A DNA stretch of 5,777 nt, from NCBI GenBank assembly GCA_002691835.1, contig NZJA01000128.1, positions 19,771-25,547 of the forward strand, read 5' to 3'. The notes under the pieces were generated by a model. The model saw only the letters and a program-made list of their open reading frames with translations, had not been told where the DNA came from and made no database searches. The stretch is from Planctomycetota bacterium. GTDB taxonomy: Bacteria; Planctomycetota; UBA8108; UBA1146. The position numbers and the translations under genes are program-made. This document shows, one piece after another, positions 1-5,777 of this stretch (the first letter of the stretch is position 1; each line of letters opens with the position of its first letter).

Positions 1-1179
1 GTAAAGGTTCGAAAGCCAGGGATCGGTGTGTTGATTGAGCGGGATCTCGGACTCTTGGACCAATTTGCTGAGGCTCTTTCCCGACAACCTGAATCGGGCG
101 GCTTCGATCCAGTGGCCGTCGTTCGTGAACTTCACCATGCACTCGATGGTGAGCTCAATTTTTTCATGGAGAAGAACTCAATCGATCGGATTCGTACTTT
201 CTTCGAGGACGACCCTGCGATCGCTATTCCGGAGACGTTCCCTGATCTGTGTACGGGAGAAGTTCTCGTGATGGAATGGTTCGATGGAATTCCTGTCGGG
301 AAAATGACGATAGACGATCCAAGGCGGCAGGAACTGGTTCGCGTTTGTTCTCGATCTCTGTTTACGATGATGTTCAGGCATGGTCATTTCCATGCGGATC
401 CACATCCCTCAAATATCCTCTGGCTGGATGATGGTAGAGCGGGTTGGATCGACTTTGGGCTGACAGGAATCTTGACCAGTGATCTTCGCTGGCGATTGTC
501 AAGAATGCTCAATTCTTTGGTCGATCGAGATTATGAAGAGTTGGCTCGTCAGGTGATTCATGTTGGGCACTGCCATGGGGAAGCCAACACTTTTGCTCTC
601 ACCCAATCGATTGCTCAGCATTTGGATCCGTATTTGGGATTGCCTCTTTCAAATGTAGATCTCCCGGCCCTTTTGAAAAGTATTCTTCAGATCGCCACTG
701 AACATCGCATTGAAATTGCTCCTGGATTCGTTCGTATGACCCGGGCTCTGGTATTACTGGAAGGGCTCGTGGAGAAGTACGACCCCGATTTTGATATGAC
801 GAGTGAGCTTGAGCCACTGTTGCAAGAGTTGGTCAGAGAGAAGAGCGCTCCAGACGAATGGGCTCGTCGCCTGACAGATCAGACCCTTGAGAATCTGGAG
901 GCTCTTGGCGAGGCTCCGGTTTTGTTGACGGAGGCCCTCCGCCGGGCAACCCGAGGGAGAATCCGTGTCGAGTCTGAAATCACTGGTCTTGATCGTCTTT
1001 CCCGGCGAATCGAGGGAGCCAGCAGGCGACTCGTCGAAGGCGGTATTGCCTCAGCAATGATCGTCGCTGCGGCCCTGTTTGCCATTTCGGGAATGACTGG
1101 ATTTGCGTTGGGATGTGGCCTGATCTCAGGATTCCTGCTGTCGAGGATTCTGTTCGGTTATCTGTCACCGTGGCAATAA
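1..1179 (+). CDS. ABC1/AarF/UbiB-family atypical protein kinase, 5' end cut by window edge
   Basis: The frame is open from base 1, so the true start lies upstream; 392 residues are visible, and the GTG at 28 is internal. The first visible residues, VKVRKPGI, match the family's VAVKVQRPG strand that carries the ATP-contacting lysine (residue 2). Further right are an ELNF segment (51-54, usually ELDF), a hinge VMEWFDG (90-96), the loop HADPHPSN (131-138, with D133 and N138) and the metal-binding DFG (151-153). The diagnostic KxGQ motif would lie off the left edge. Residues about 349-386 form two hydrophobic segments, the C-terminal membrane anchor usual for UbiB-like proteins. The family supports ubiquinone or other isoprenoid-lipid homeostasis, probably as an ATPase or lipid-related kinase at the inner membrane. 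One oddity is HPSN in place of the common HPGN. No quinone gene is nearby, so a ubiB symbol is not justified. Family assignment is firm; the substrate is unknown. Confidence 0.93.
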   Translation, partial: VKVRKPGIGVLIERDLGLLDQFAEALSRQPESGGFDPVAVVRELHHALDGELNFFMEKNSIDRIRTFFEDDPAIAIPETFPDLCTGEVLVMEWFDGIPVGKMTIDDPRRQELVRVCSRSLFTMMFRHGHFHADPHPSNILWLDDGRAGWIDFGLTGILTSDLRWRLSRMLNSLVDRDYEELARQVIHVGHCHGEANTFALTQSIAQHLDPYLGLPLSNVDLPALLKSILQIATEHRIEIAPGFVRMTRALVLLEGLVEKYDPDFDMTSELEPLLQELVREKSAPDEWARRLTDQTLENLEALGEAPVLLTEALRRATRGRIRVESEITGLDRLSRRIEGASRRLVEGGIASAMIVAAALFAISGMTGFALGCGLISGFLLSRILFGYLSPWQ

Positions 1180-1220
1180 GGCTCCCAGAGCGTCCCGTGC
1201 TGCGATCTTCTCCGGTCCTG

Positions 1221-1249
1221 TTGACCACAGGCACTGCGATTCCTACCAT
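1221..1249 (+). promoter_or_regulatory. Predicted sigma70-type promoter for miaB-ribD
   Basis: TTGACC at 1221-1226 matches the -35 consensus at five of six positions. TACCAT at 1244-1249 matches the -10 at four of six, including the important first T, second A and last T. The spacer is exactly 17 bases. Transcription would start near 1256-1257, giving a leader of only about 13 bases that still contains the ribosome binding site. The location, in the gap between the UbiB-like gene and miaB, makes sense. This is a motif match only. Confidence 0.5.
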
Positions 1250-1260
1250 CCGGGAAGAAT

Positions 1261-1267
1261 AGAGGAG
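1261..1267 (+). promoter_or_regulatory. Ribosome binding site for miaB
   Basis: AGAGGAG lies two bases before the TTG at 1270. The core is strong but the spacing is shorter than the usual 5-9 bases; pairing through GAGG alone would leave four. It still favours TTG 1270 over ATG 1288, which has no purine-rich site at a sensible distance. An in-frame TGA at 1222-1224, with no ATG, GTG or TTG between it and 1270, rules out a longer protein. Confidence 0.55.
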
Positions 1268-1269
1268 TC

Positions 1270-2682
1270 TTGAAACCAACCTACTCGATGCAAACCGTCA
1301 CCACCGATGAAGTGGTTCCGAAATCAAAGAAGGTCTACTTCGAGGTTTTCGGCTGCCAGATGAATAAACTCGATGCGGAATTGATGCTCGAGGGAATGAT
1401 GCAACGCGGTTACCAACTGGTTCATGACCCTGCTGAAGCAGGAGTTATTTTGTACAACACCTGCTCAGTTCGGGAGCGTGCCGAAGAGCGGGCTGTGATG
1501 CGGATGACCAGTTTCAAAAGGCGAAAGAAGGAAGAACCAGAGTTGATTCTTGGGCTCACGGGCTGTGTTGCACAGCACAAACAGGAGGAGCTTTCCGACC
1601 GTGCGCCTTGGATTGATCTCATCATTGGAACTCGGGAGTTTGACCGGTTGCCGGACTTGATTGATGAGGCCCGTGGTGAATCGACGAGCCTCTTGGCCAC
1701 CGATATGGACTCGCCTCTGGAGTTTGTACGCCAACGAAATCTGGGTCCTCAACCATGGCATGCCTACGTTTCTGTGATGAGAGGGTGCGACATGGTTTGC
1801 ACCTACTGCATCGTTCCAACCACTCGGGGAAAAGAAGTCTCACGTCCGCCGGAGGTGATCCTCGATGAGGTGCGGCGTCTGGCCGATGAAGGAGTTAAAG
1901 AGATCACCTTTCTTGGGCAAACGGTGAATTCGTATGGCAAAAGATTAGGTGCAGGTGTTGGTCTCGATACGCTACTTCGAGGTGTTGAAGAGATTGACGG
2001 TATTCACCGTTGTCACTTCATTACCTCTCACCCTCGATTTATGCGGCCAAAATTGATCGAAGCGATGGCCGATTGCTCCAAGGTGATGAATTACCTGCAC
2101 TTGCCGGTTCAATCGGGCAGTGACTCGATGCTGGCCCGTATGAAAAGAACCTACGATCGCAGCTTCTACCTTGAGCGAATTGAGCGTTTGCGGGAGAAGA
2201 TGCCGGATATCACTTTGGCCACCGATTTCATCGTTGGCTTTCCTGGAGAGACGGAAGCTGAATTTGAAGACAGCCTGACTCTGGTTGAAGAGGTGGGCTT
2301 CGATCATGGATATGTTTTCCAATATTCTCCAAGACCCGGAACGTTGAGTGCTGACCACCTGCAGGACGATATCTCTCTGGAAATCAAAAAAGAGCGGAAT
2401 CACGCATTGCTCGAAGCACTCTCCGGGAGTGGCAAATCAAGAAATGAAAGGTTCCATGGTCGTAGGGTAGAAGTCATTGCAGAGGGGCCTTCGAAATCAG
2501 ATCCCGAACGCTGGGCTGGCCGTGCAAGAGATCACCGAACCGTCATTTGGCCGAAGAATGCTGATGAAGAGAAAGGATCCTTCGTCGTAGTCGAAGTTGA
2601 TCGAACCTCCGCAGCCACTTTGTATGGAAAGCGAATCGGTGAACCATCTCAAACGCCGATCCTGCCGCCTGAGACCCGATGA
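1270..2682 (+). CDS. miaB: tRNA-2-methylthio-N6-dimethylallyladenosine synthase MiaB
   Basis: This radical-SAM methylthiotransferase adds a methylthio group to i6A37 next to the anticodon of tRNAs reading UNN codons, acting after MiaA in the cytoplasm. The 470 residues have the usual order. The N-terminal UPF0004 domain carries the three cysteines of the auxiliary 4Fe-4S cluster: C29 in FGCQMN, C65 in NTCSVRERAEE and C99 in TGCVAQ. The radical-SAM core has CDMVCTYC (C173, C177, C180), followed by the MiaB-type TTRGKEVSRP. LHLPVQSGSDSMLARMKRTY (276-295) and TDFIVGFPGETEAEFEDS (318-335) are also typical of MiaB rather than RimO or MtaB. A TRAM-type RNA-binding domain covers about 397-457. The start is TTG 1270, chosen by its ribosome binding site; ATG 1288 would remove only six non-conserved residues. 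The 3' end overlaps ribD by four bases. All cluster ligands are present, so it should be active. Confidence 0.95.
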   Translation: MKPTYSMQTVTTDEVVPKSKKVYFEVFGCQMNKLDAELMLEGMMQRGYQLVHDPAEAGVILYNTCSVRERAEERAVMRMTSFKRRKKEEPELILGLTGCVAQHKQEELSDRAPWIDLIIGTREFDRLPDLIDEARGESTSLLATDMDSPLEFVRQRNLGPQPWHAYVSVMRGCDMVCTYCIVPTTRGKEVSRPPEVILDEVRRLADEGVKEITFLGQTVNSYGKRLGAGVGLDTLLRGVEEIDGIHRCHFITSHPRFMRPKLIEAMADCSKVMNYLHLPVQSGSDSMLARMKRTYDRSFYLERIERLREKMPDITLATDFIVGFPGETEAEFEDSLTLVEEVGFDHGYVFQYSPRPGTLSADHLQDDISLEIKKERNHALLEALSGSGKSRNERFHGRRVEVIAEGPSKSDPERWAGRARDHRTVIWPKNADEEKGSFVVVEVDRTSAATLYGKRIGEPSQTPILPPETR

Positions 2683-3821
2683 GCCCTATCGATTCTGAAG
2701 TCTACGAATCCCTGATGTCTGTCGCCTTTGATCTGGCGAAGCGGGGAATTGGAAACGTTGCACCGAACCCACCAGTCGGAGCCATTCTCGTTAATGAAGA
2801 CCTGGAAGTAGCCGAGGGTTGGCATGCCAAGTATGGCGGTCCTCATGCAGAGGCTGCTTGCCTCGCTGCTGCTCGCTCTTCGGGAATCGAAACCCAAGGG
2901 GCCACGATCATCGTGAGCTTGGAGCCCTGTGGACATGAGGGAAAAACTCCTCCTTGCTCACAGGCCATCATCGATGCTGGAATTCGTCGGGTCATCTACA
3001 GCCACCCTGATCCCCACCCGGTGACCCGTGGCAGGGGGATTCAGCAGTTGACGGAAGCCGGTATCGAAGTGGTGGGAGGAGTTCTCGAATCAGAGGGGGC
3101 TCGCCTCCTTGCGCCATATCTCTGCCATGTTCAGAGAGGCAGGCCCTTGGTAACGGTGAAGTGGGCGATGACCTTGGATGGCAGGATCGCTTCGGCAACG
3201 GGAGATTCCAAGTGGATCACTTCGGAGGAAACCCGTCGCTGGACTCGAGAGCGAAGGGGGCACCACGGAGCGATTCTCGTCGGGATCGGAACAGTAGAAT
3301 CGGATGATCCCCAACTGACTTCGAGAACGGAGGGGATGAAAGATCCTCTTCGTGTCGTCATTGATCCTGCAGGAAGAATCTCTGCTGATCGGCAGCTTCT
3401 GCATGATGGAGGAGACGTTCTCCTGGTCCTTCAGGAGGGACAGTCCGCACCAGACTATCTTTCTGAGAGAGTTGAAATCCTCATGGTTCCCGCCAACCGG
3501 CAATCGGGCGGGAAGTCACAGATCGATCTGGATGATCTGTTACGGAAACTGGGTGATCGCGGTATCCAGAGTTTATTGGTCGAGGGAGGAGCCGTGACGA
3601 TCGGGCATTTCTTTGATGCCGGAAAAGTCGATCGCTGCGAAGTTCTGATTGCACCAAAAGTCATCGGTGGAGCAGAGGCTCCTGGCCCGATTGCTGGCCG
3701 TGGTCTAGACATGATGACTCTGGCGATCGAAGCCCTCGATCCACGCTGGACCGATTTGGGGCCCGACCGTCTTCTGGAGGCCTCTCTCTCCCTTGCGGGC
3801 AGGGGACGCTATAACCCCTGA
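2679..3821 (+). CDS. ribD: Bifunctional riboflavin biosynthesis protein RibD (deaminase/reductase)
   Basis: RibD performs two successive steps of riboflavin synthesis: zinc-dependent deamination of the GTP-derived pyrimidine, then NADPH-dependent reduction of the ribosyl side chain to ribityl. The 380 residues fit the family. The N-terminal deaminase (about 8-150) has APNPPVGA (28-35), the zinc and catalytic motif HAE (H56, E58) and PCGHEGKTPPC (zinc cysteines C84 and C93). The C-terminal reductase (about 155-375) has VKWAMTLDGRIA (160-171), SKWITS (177-182), VGIGTVESDDP (201-211), LRVVIDP (224-230) and VEGG (301-304). The start ATG overlaps the miaB stop (ATGA) and has no clear ribosome binding site of its own, so translation probably depends on ribosomes finishing miaB. 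No FMN riboswitch or other rib gene is visible. The stop codon lies in the loop of a small hairpin. Both active sites look complete. Confidence 0.95.
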   Translation: MSPIDSEVYESLMSVAFDLAKRGIGNVAPNPPVGAILVNEDLEVAEGWHAKYGGPHAEAACLAAARSSGIETQGATIIVSLEPCGHEGKTPPCSQAIIDAGIRRVIYSHPDPHPVTRGRGIQQLTEAGIEVVGGVLESEGARLLAPYLCHVQRGRPLVTVKWAMTLDGRIASATGDSKWITSEETRRWTRERRGHHGAILVGIGTVESDDPQLTSRTEGMKDPLRVVIDPAGRISADRQLLHDGGDVLLVLQEGQSAPDYLSERVEILMVPANRQSGGKSQIDLDDLLRKLGDRGIQSLLVEGGAVTIGHFFDAGKVDRCEVLIAPKVIGGAEAPGPIAGRGLDMMTLAIEALDPRWTDLGPDRLLEASLSLAGRGRYNP

Positions 3822-3827
3822 GGGTTA
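3812..3827 (+). other. Small perfect hairpin spanning the ribD stop codon
   Basis: TAACCC (3812-3817) and GGGTTA (3822-3827) can form a perfect 6-bp stem around the loop CTGA, which contains the TGA stop. No run of T follows, so this is not a standard intrinsic terminator. It could protect the mRNA 3' end or be chance. Confidence 0.3.
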
Positions 3828-3914
3828 AGCCTCGCTGTCGTGATCACTTTCCTGAAGCTGATTGGCCCTCGTTTGCCTGAGCGGCCACTCTCGACGGGAG
3901 ATGGTATCCTTCTC

Positions 3915-3936
3915 GGGGTCCGGAGTGTCCGGCCCC
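3915..3936 (+). other. GC-rich hairpin in the ribD-downstream gap
   Basis: GGGG (3915-3918) pairs with CCCC (3933-3936), and CCGGA (3920-3924) pairs with TCCGG (3928-3932). This makes nine pairs with one bulged T (3919) and a GTG loop. It is the strongest fold in the 178-base gap and sits six bases before a second hairpin. It may be part of a terminator, a leader structure, or an mRNA-stabilising element for miaB-ribD. No known riboswitch pattern is recognised. Confidence 0.45.
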
Positions 3937-3942
3937 AGAGAC

Positions 3943-3967
3943 AAGGGATCCTCGATCCCTTTCTCTT
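3943..3967 (+). terminator. Possible weak intrinsic terminator after ribD
   Basis: AAGGGATC (3943-3950) and GATCCCTT (3954-3961) form a perfect 8-bp stem around the loop CTC. It is followed by a pyrimidine tract that is T-rich but broken by C (3960-3967 reads TTTCTCTT from 3961). Placement between ribD and the next gene fits a terminator. The tail is poor and the loop is only three bases, so termination may be partial or absent. Confidence 0.4.
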
Positions 3968-3989
3968 CCGGGTTTCAAGACTCTTCCGG
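3963..3989 (+). repeat. Direct repeat CTCTTCCGG, two copies
   Basis: The nine bases CTCTTCCGG occur exactly at 3963-3971 and 3981-3989, 18 bases start to start. The second copy runs into the Shine-Dalgarno GGAGG of the following gene. It could be a protein or RNA binding site controlling that gene, or a chance repeat. Confidence 0.35.
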
Positions 3990-3992
3990 AGG
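3988..3992 (+). promoter_or_regulatory. Shine-Dalgarno GGAGG that sets the TTG start at 4000
   Basis: GGAGG ends seven bases before an in-frame TTG at 4000, an ideal distance. Other candidates are the TTG at 3862, the ATG at 3901 and the ATG at 4033. None has a comparable site, so this decides the start of the last gene. Confidence 0.65.
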
Positions 3993-3999
3993 ATACCTT

Positions 4000-5754
4000 T
4001 TGCTCCCTTCGACCCTGCTGCACACCTCATTGATGAGCACCGCTTGGATGCACTCGGCGATTCTGCTGGGGGCTTTGGCCCTGCCATGGGGTGGGCTGTC
4101 AAAGGGGTCTCTGTCGTATGAAGTGTTGCCCGGGGACGACGGACAGATTTCTCGAATGGGAGAGCATCCCCTCGACCGAGTGGCACTTCTCGAATCAGCC
4201 TGGAATTCAGGTCAGTGGGAAGAAGCACTGAAAAAGTATCTCGAACTCTCTGAAGAGTTGCGTCATGCGGCTTCCTATTGGATCAAGCTGGATGGGATTG
4301 AAACAGGCACGAGTCTCTTCGAACCGATACGAGATCGGGCTTGGCGTCACCTAAGAGATCGTATGGCAGTCATCGATCGTCCCGGAAACAGCTCAGCACT
4401 CGAGAAATTTTTCCCCCAAGTAGATCGATTGATACTGATTTGCACCGTGACCGGAATGCCTTTACCTGACCAGGCCCATGAAATCCGAAGTCATTGGAAA
4501 CGTCGCATGGAATTGAGGCGAATCGTCGATGAGTGGTTCTGGAACCTTGAAGATGCGTTTTTGAAAAGGGATGAGAAACGTGCGGGGAACTTGCTCAAAA
4601 ATAGAACAGTGCTGCCATGGTTGGAAGAGAGCATCGATCAGCGAATCGCTGAGCTTCTTTCGGAATCCCAGAACCGACTTCACGAGATGATCCAGGAAGC
4701 TCGGTGGCTGGGTCAGGCAGGACGAGTTCTCGATAATTGTCAGCGGCTGTCTTTTTTGGGAGTTGAAACTGCCGACAGTACACAAGCTGCGGCGTGGGCT
4801 CTCAAAGAGTTGAAAAAACAGGCGAAGCATAATCTCGATATGAAAAGGGATAGCCATGCTCTTCTGCAAATGTCCCGACTGGTTGTTGAGGATGAGCTTC
4901 GTTCTACTGAACTGGAGAGCTTGAGGCAGCAGTTGGCACGTCCGCTCCGTCCGCAGATTCTGCGTAAGGGACAGCCACTTCCGCGAGGGCAAAACCAGAG
5001 ACATTATCTCATTCCGGGAGTCGCCAGCGTTTCCCAAGAGGACCTTGCTGACCCTGTCGAACCTTCGGACACCTTTGAGCCTGTTGGTCGATTCTGGTCG
5101 CGCTCACCGGGTCATCTGGCAGACGCCAAACGTTGGGTGGATCTTGTCGATGAGATTTTGGGTCTTCGCCAGCGTTGGCTCAATTCGCCACCGAGTGAAG
5201 CGGGGATGATCCGGGACCGGATCGAATTTCATACTACGGAGGCGCTTCGATTGGCCGAACGACTCGAATCCCATCCTGCCCGCAGATCCCGGCTGGTCTG
5301 GGATCAAACCTCCAAGAAATCTCTGCAGAAGTCAGTTCGGGTGACTTTGCACTGCCCGGTGACGATCTTTTCCGACACCGGTCGAGAGATCCGCACTGCC
5401 GTGGAATTGGCACAAACCCTTCAGCCGCAGGTGATCGAGGGGATCCAGCTGCCGGTCAGCAGATTTCAGATGGAGAAGGTTGAACGACAATTATTAGCTC
5501 AGCTACCGGGTGAAATTGAGCGATTGGCTCACCGCTGGGCCTGTGACCGACTGGAGAAAACGCTGTCCAAGGCGCGCAGGCTGGCTCGGGGTGGAGCCCC
5601 AAATTCGGCTCTCGAATTGCTCCTCCCTGCTCTGCTGGGAGCGGGAAATCCCGGAAATCGTCTCATAGAGCAAGCTTCGGCAGACTTAGCCCATTGGAGC
5701 GGGCTTGGGGGGCCTGCAGTCCTCATGGCATTGGGGAGATCTCAAACTCCCTGA
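4000..5754 (+). CDS. Hypothetical protein, probably exported or membrane-anchored, helical TPR-like
   Basis: I do not recognise this 584-residue protein. Starting at TTG 4000, residues about 19-33 (core AILLGALALPWGG) are hydrophobic, like a signal peptide or N-terminal anchor. The stretch before it has no Lys or Arg, which is unusual for Sec signals, so export is only probable. Residues about 55-310 are charged and helix-like. The segment at 58-84, with AWNSGQWEEALKKYLEL, resembles a TPR helix pair. A Pro/Gln-rich linker (about 314-335) and a loosely ordered stretch to about 370 follow. After more helices, residues about 443-482 look beta-rich (VRVTLHCPVTIFSDTGREI), followed by a helical stretch (484-513) and another TPR-like pair (about 514-568). 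No catalytic motif stands out. The gene follows ribD after a structured 178-base gap, and no promoter was convincing. It ends 23 bases before the window edge. Starts at 3862 or 4033 are possible alternatives. The coding call is firm; the function is unknown. Confidence 0.8.
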   Translation: MLPSTLLHTSLMSTAWMHSAILLGALALPWGGLSKGSLSYEVLPGDDGQISRMGEHPLDRVALLESAWNSGQWEEALKKYLELSEELRHAASYWIKLDGIETGTSLFEPIRDRAWRHLRDRMAVIDRPGNSSALEKFFPQVDRLILICTVTGMPLPDQAHEIRSHWKRRMELRRIVDEWFWNLEDAFLKRDEKRAGNLLKNRTVLPWLEESIDQRIAELLSESQNRLHEMIQEARWLGQAGRVLDNCQRLSFLGVETADSTQAAAWALKELKKQAKHNLDMKRDSHALLQMSRLVVEDELRSTELESLRQQLARPLRPQILRKGQPLPRGQNQRHYLIPGVASVSQEDLADPVEPSDTFEPVGRFWSRSPGHLADAKRWVDLVDEILGLRQRWLNSPPSEAGMIRDRIEFHTTEALRLAERLESHPARRSRLVWDQTSKKSLQKSVRVTLHCPVTIFSDTGREIRTAVELAQTLQPQVIEGIQLPVSRFQMEKVERQLLAQLPGEIERLAHRWACDRLEKTLSKARRLARGGAPNSALELLLPALLGAGNPGNRLIEQASADLAHWSGLGGPAVLMALGRSQTP

Positions 5755-5777
5755 TCTGCCTCGATTGAAGCGGACCC

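Noticed and set aside
1181..1191. Possible terminator GCTC-CCA-GAGC after the UbiB-like gene
   Set aside because: The stem is only four base pairs and no T tract follows.
1972..2403. 143-codon open frame on the - strand inside miaB
   Set aside because: It lies wholly within the radical-SAM core of miaB, whose motifs are unmistakable; it is an antisense shadow.
3840..3847. Perfect palindrome GTGATCAC downstream of ribD
   Set aside because: Eight bases is within chance, and there is no second copy or nearby promoter to suggest an operator.
3905..3910. TATCCT as a -10 element for the last gene
   Set aside because: The matching -35 position (about 3882-3887) reads CGGCCA, which is unlike TTGACA; the TTGCCT at 3873 is 26 bases away, too far.
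3862..3999. 46-residue N-terminal extension of the last gene from TTG 3862
   Set aside because: There is no Shine-Dalgarno at 3862, the extension is low-complexity Ser/Gly/Arg, and it would code across two strong hairpins and the GGAGG that serves TTG 4000.
3840..4121. 93-residue GTG-started open frame in the gap after ribD
   Set aside because: It overlaps the start of the better-supported gene at 4000 by over 100 bases, has no ribosome binding site, and its sequence resembles no protein family.
4462..5037. 191-codon open frame on the - strand inside the last gene
   Set aside because: The + strand frame runs unbroken through it with a proper start site. The antisense product is a plausible shadow with no recognisable motif, though since the sense gene is also unknown this is less certain than for miaB.

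Overview
This is a gene-dense bacterial window with four genes, all on the + strand and all apparently intact except the first, which is cut by the left edge. GC content is moderate by eye, and two genes appear to use TTG starts. The families (UbiB-like kinase, MiaB, RibD) are widespread and do not fix a phylum. The exported, helical, repeat-like protein at the right would fit Planctomycetota or a similar environmental lineage, but that is only a lean. No mobile element, CRISPR array, tRNA, rRNA or phage gene is visible.

Layout. Positions 1-1179 hold the 3' part of an ABC1/AarF/UbiB-family atypical kinase with two C-terminal membrane segments. A 90-base gap follows; it carries a good sigma70-type promoter match (TTGACC, 17 bases, TACCAT) and a purine-rich ribosome binding site. 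Next is miaB (1270-2682), a radical-SAM tRNA methylthiotransferase. ribD (2679-3821), the bifunctional riboflavin deaminase/reductase, overlaps the miaB stop by ATGA, so the two look co-transcribed and translationally coupled. A 178-base gap (3822-3999) holds two back-to-back hairpins, a 9-base direct repeat and a well-placed Shine-Dalgarno. After it comes a 584-residue protein of unknown function (4000-5754) with a hydrophobic N-terminus, a mostly helical TPR-like body and a short beta-rich segment near the C-terminus. The last 23 bases hold nothing recognisable.

How the genes relate. miaB and ribD form a two-gene unit joining tRNA modification to riboflavin synthesis. This is probably a chance housekeeping pairing rather than a pathway. 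No FMN riboswitch lies directly upstream of ribD, and no other rib gene is in the window. The UbiB-like gene probably belongs to an upstream unit. The last gene is separated from ribD by structured DNA and may be a separate unit. I see no convincing new multi-gene system. The parts most worth a second look are the unknown 584-residue protein and its structured leader.
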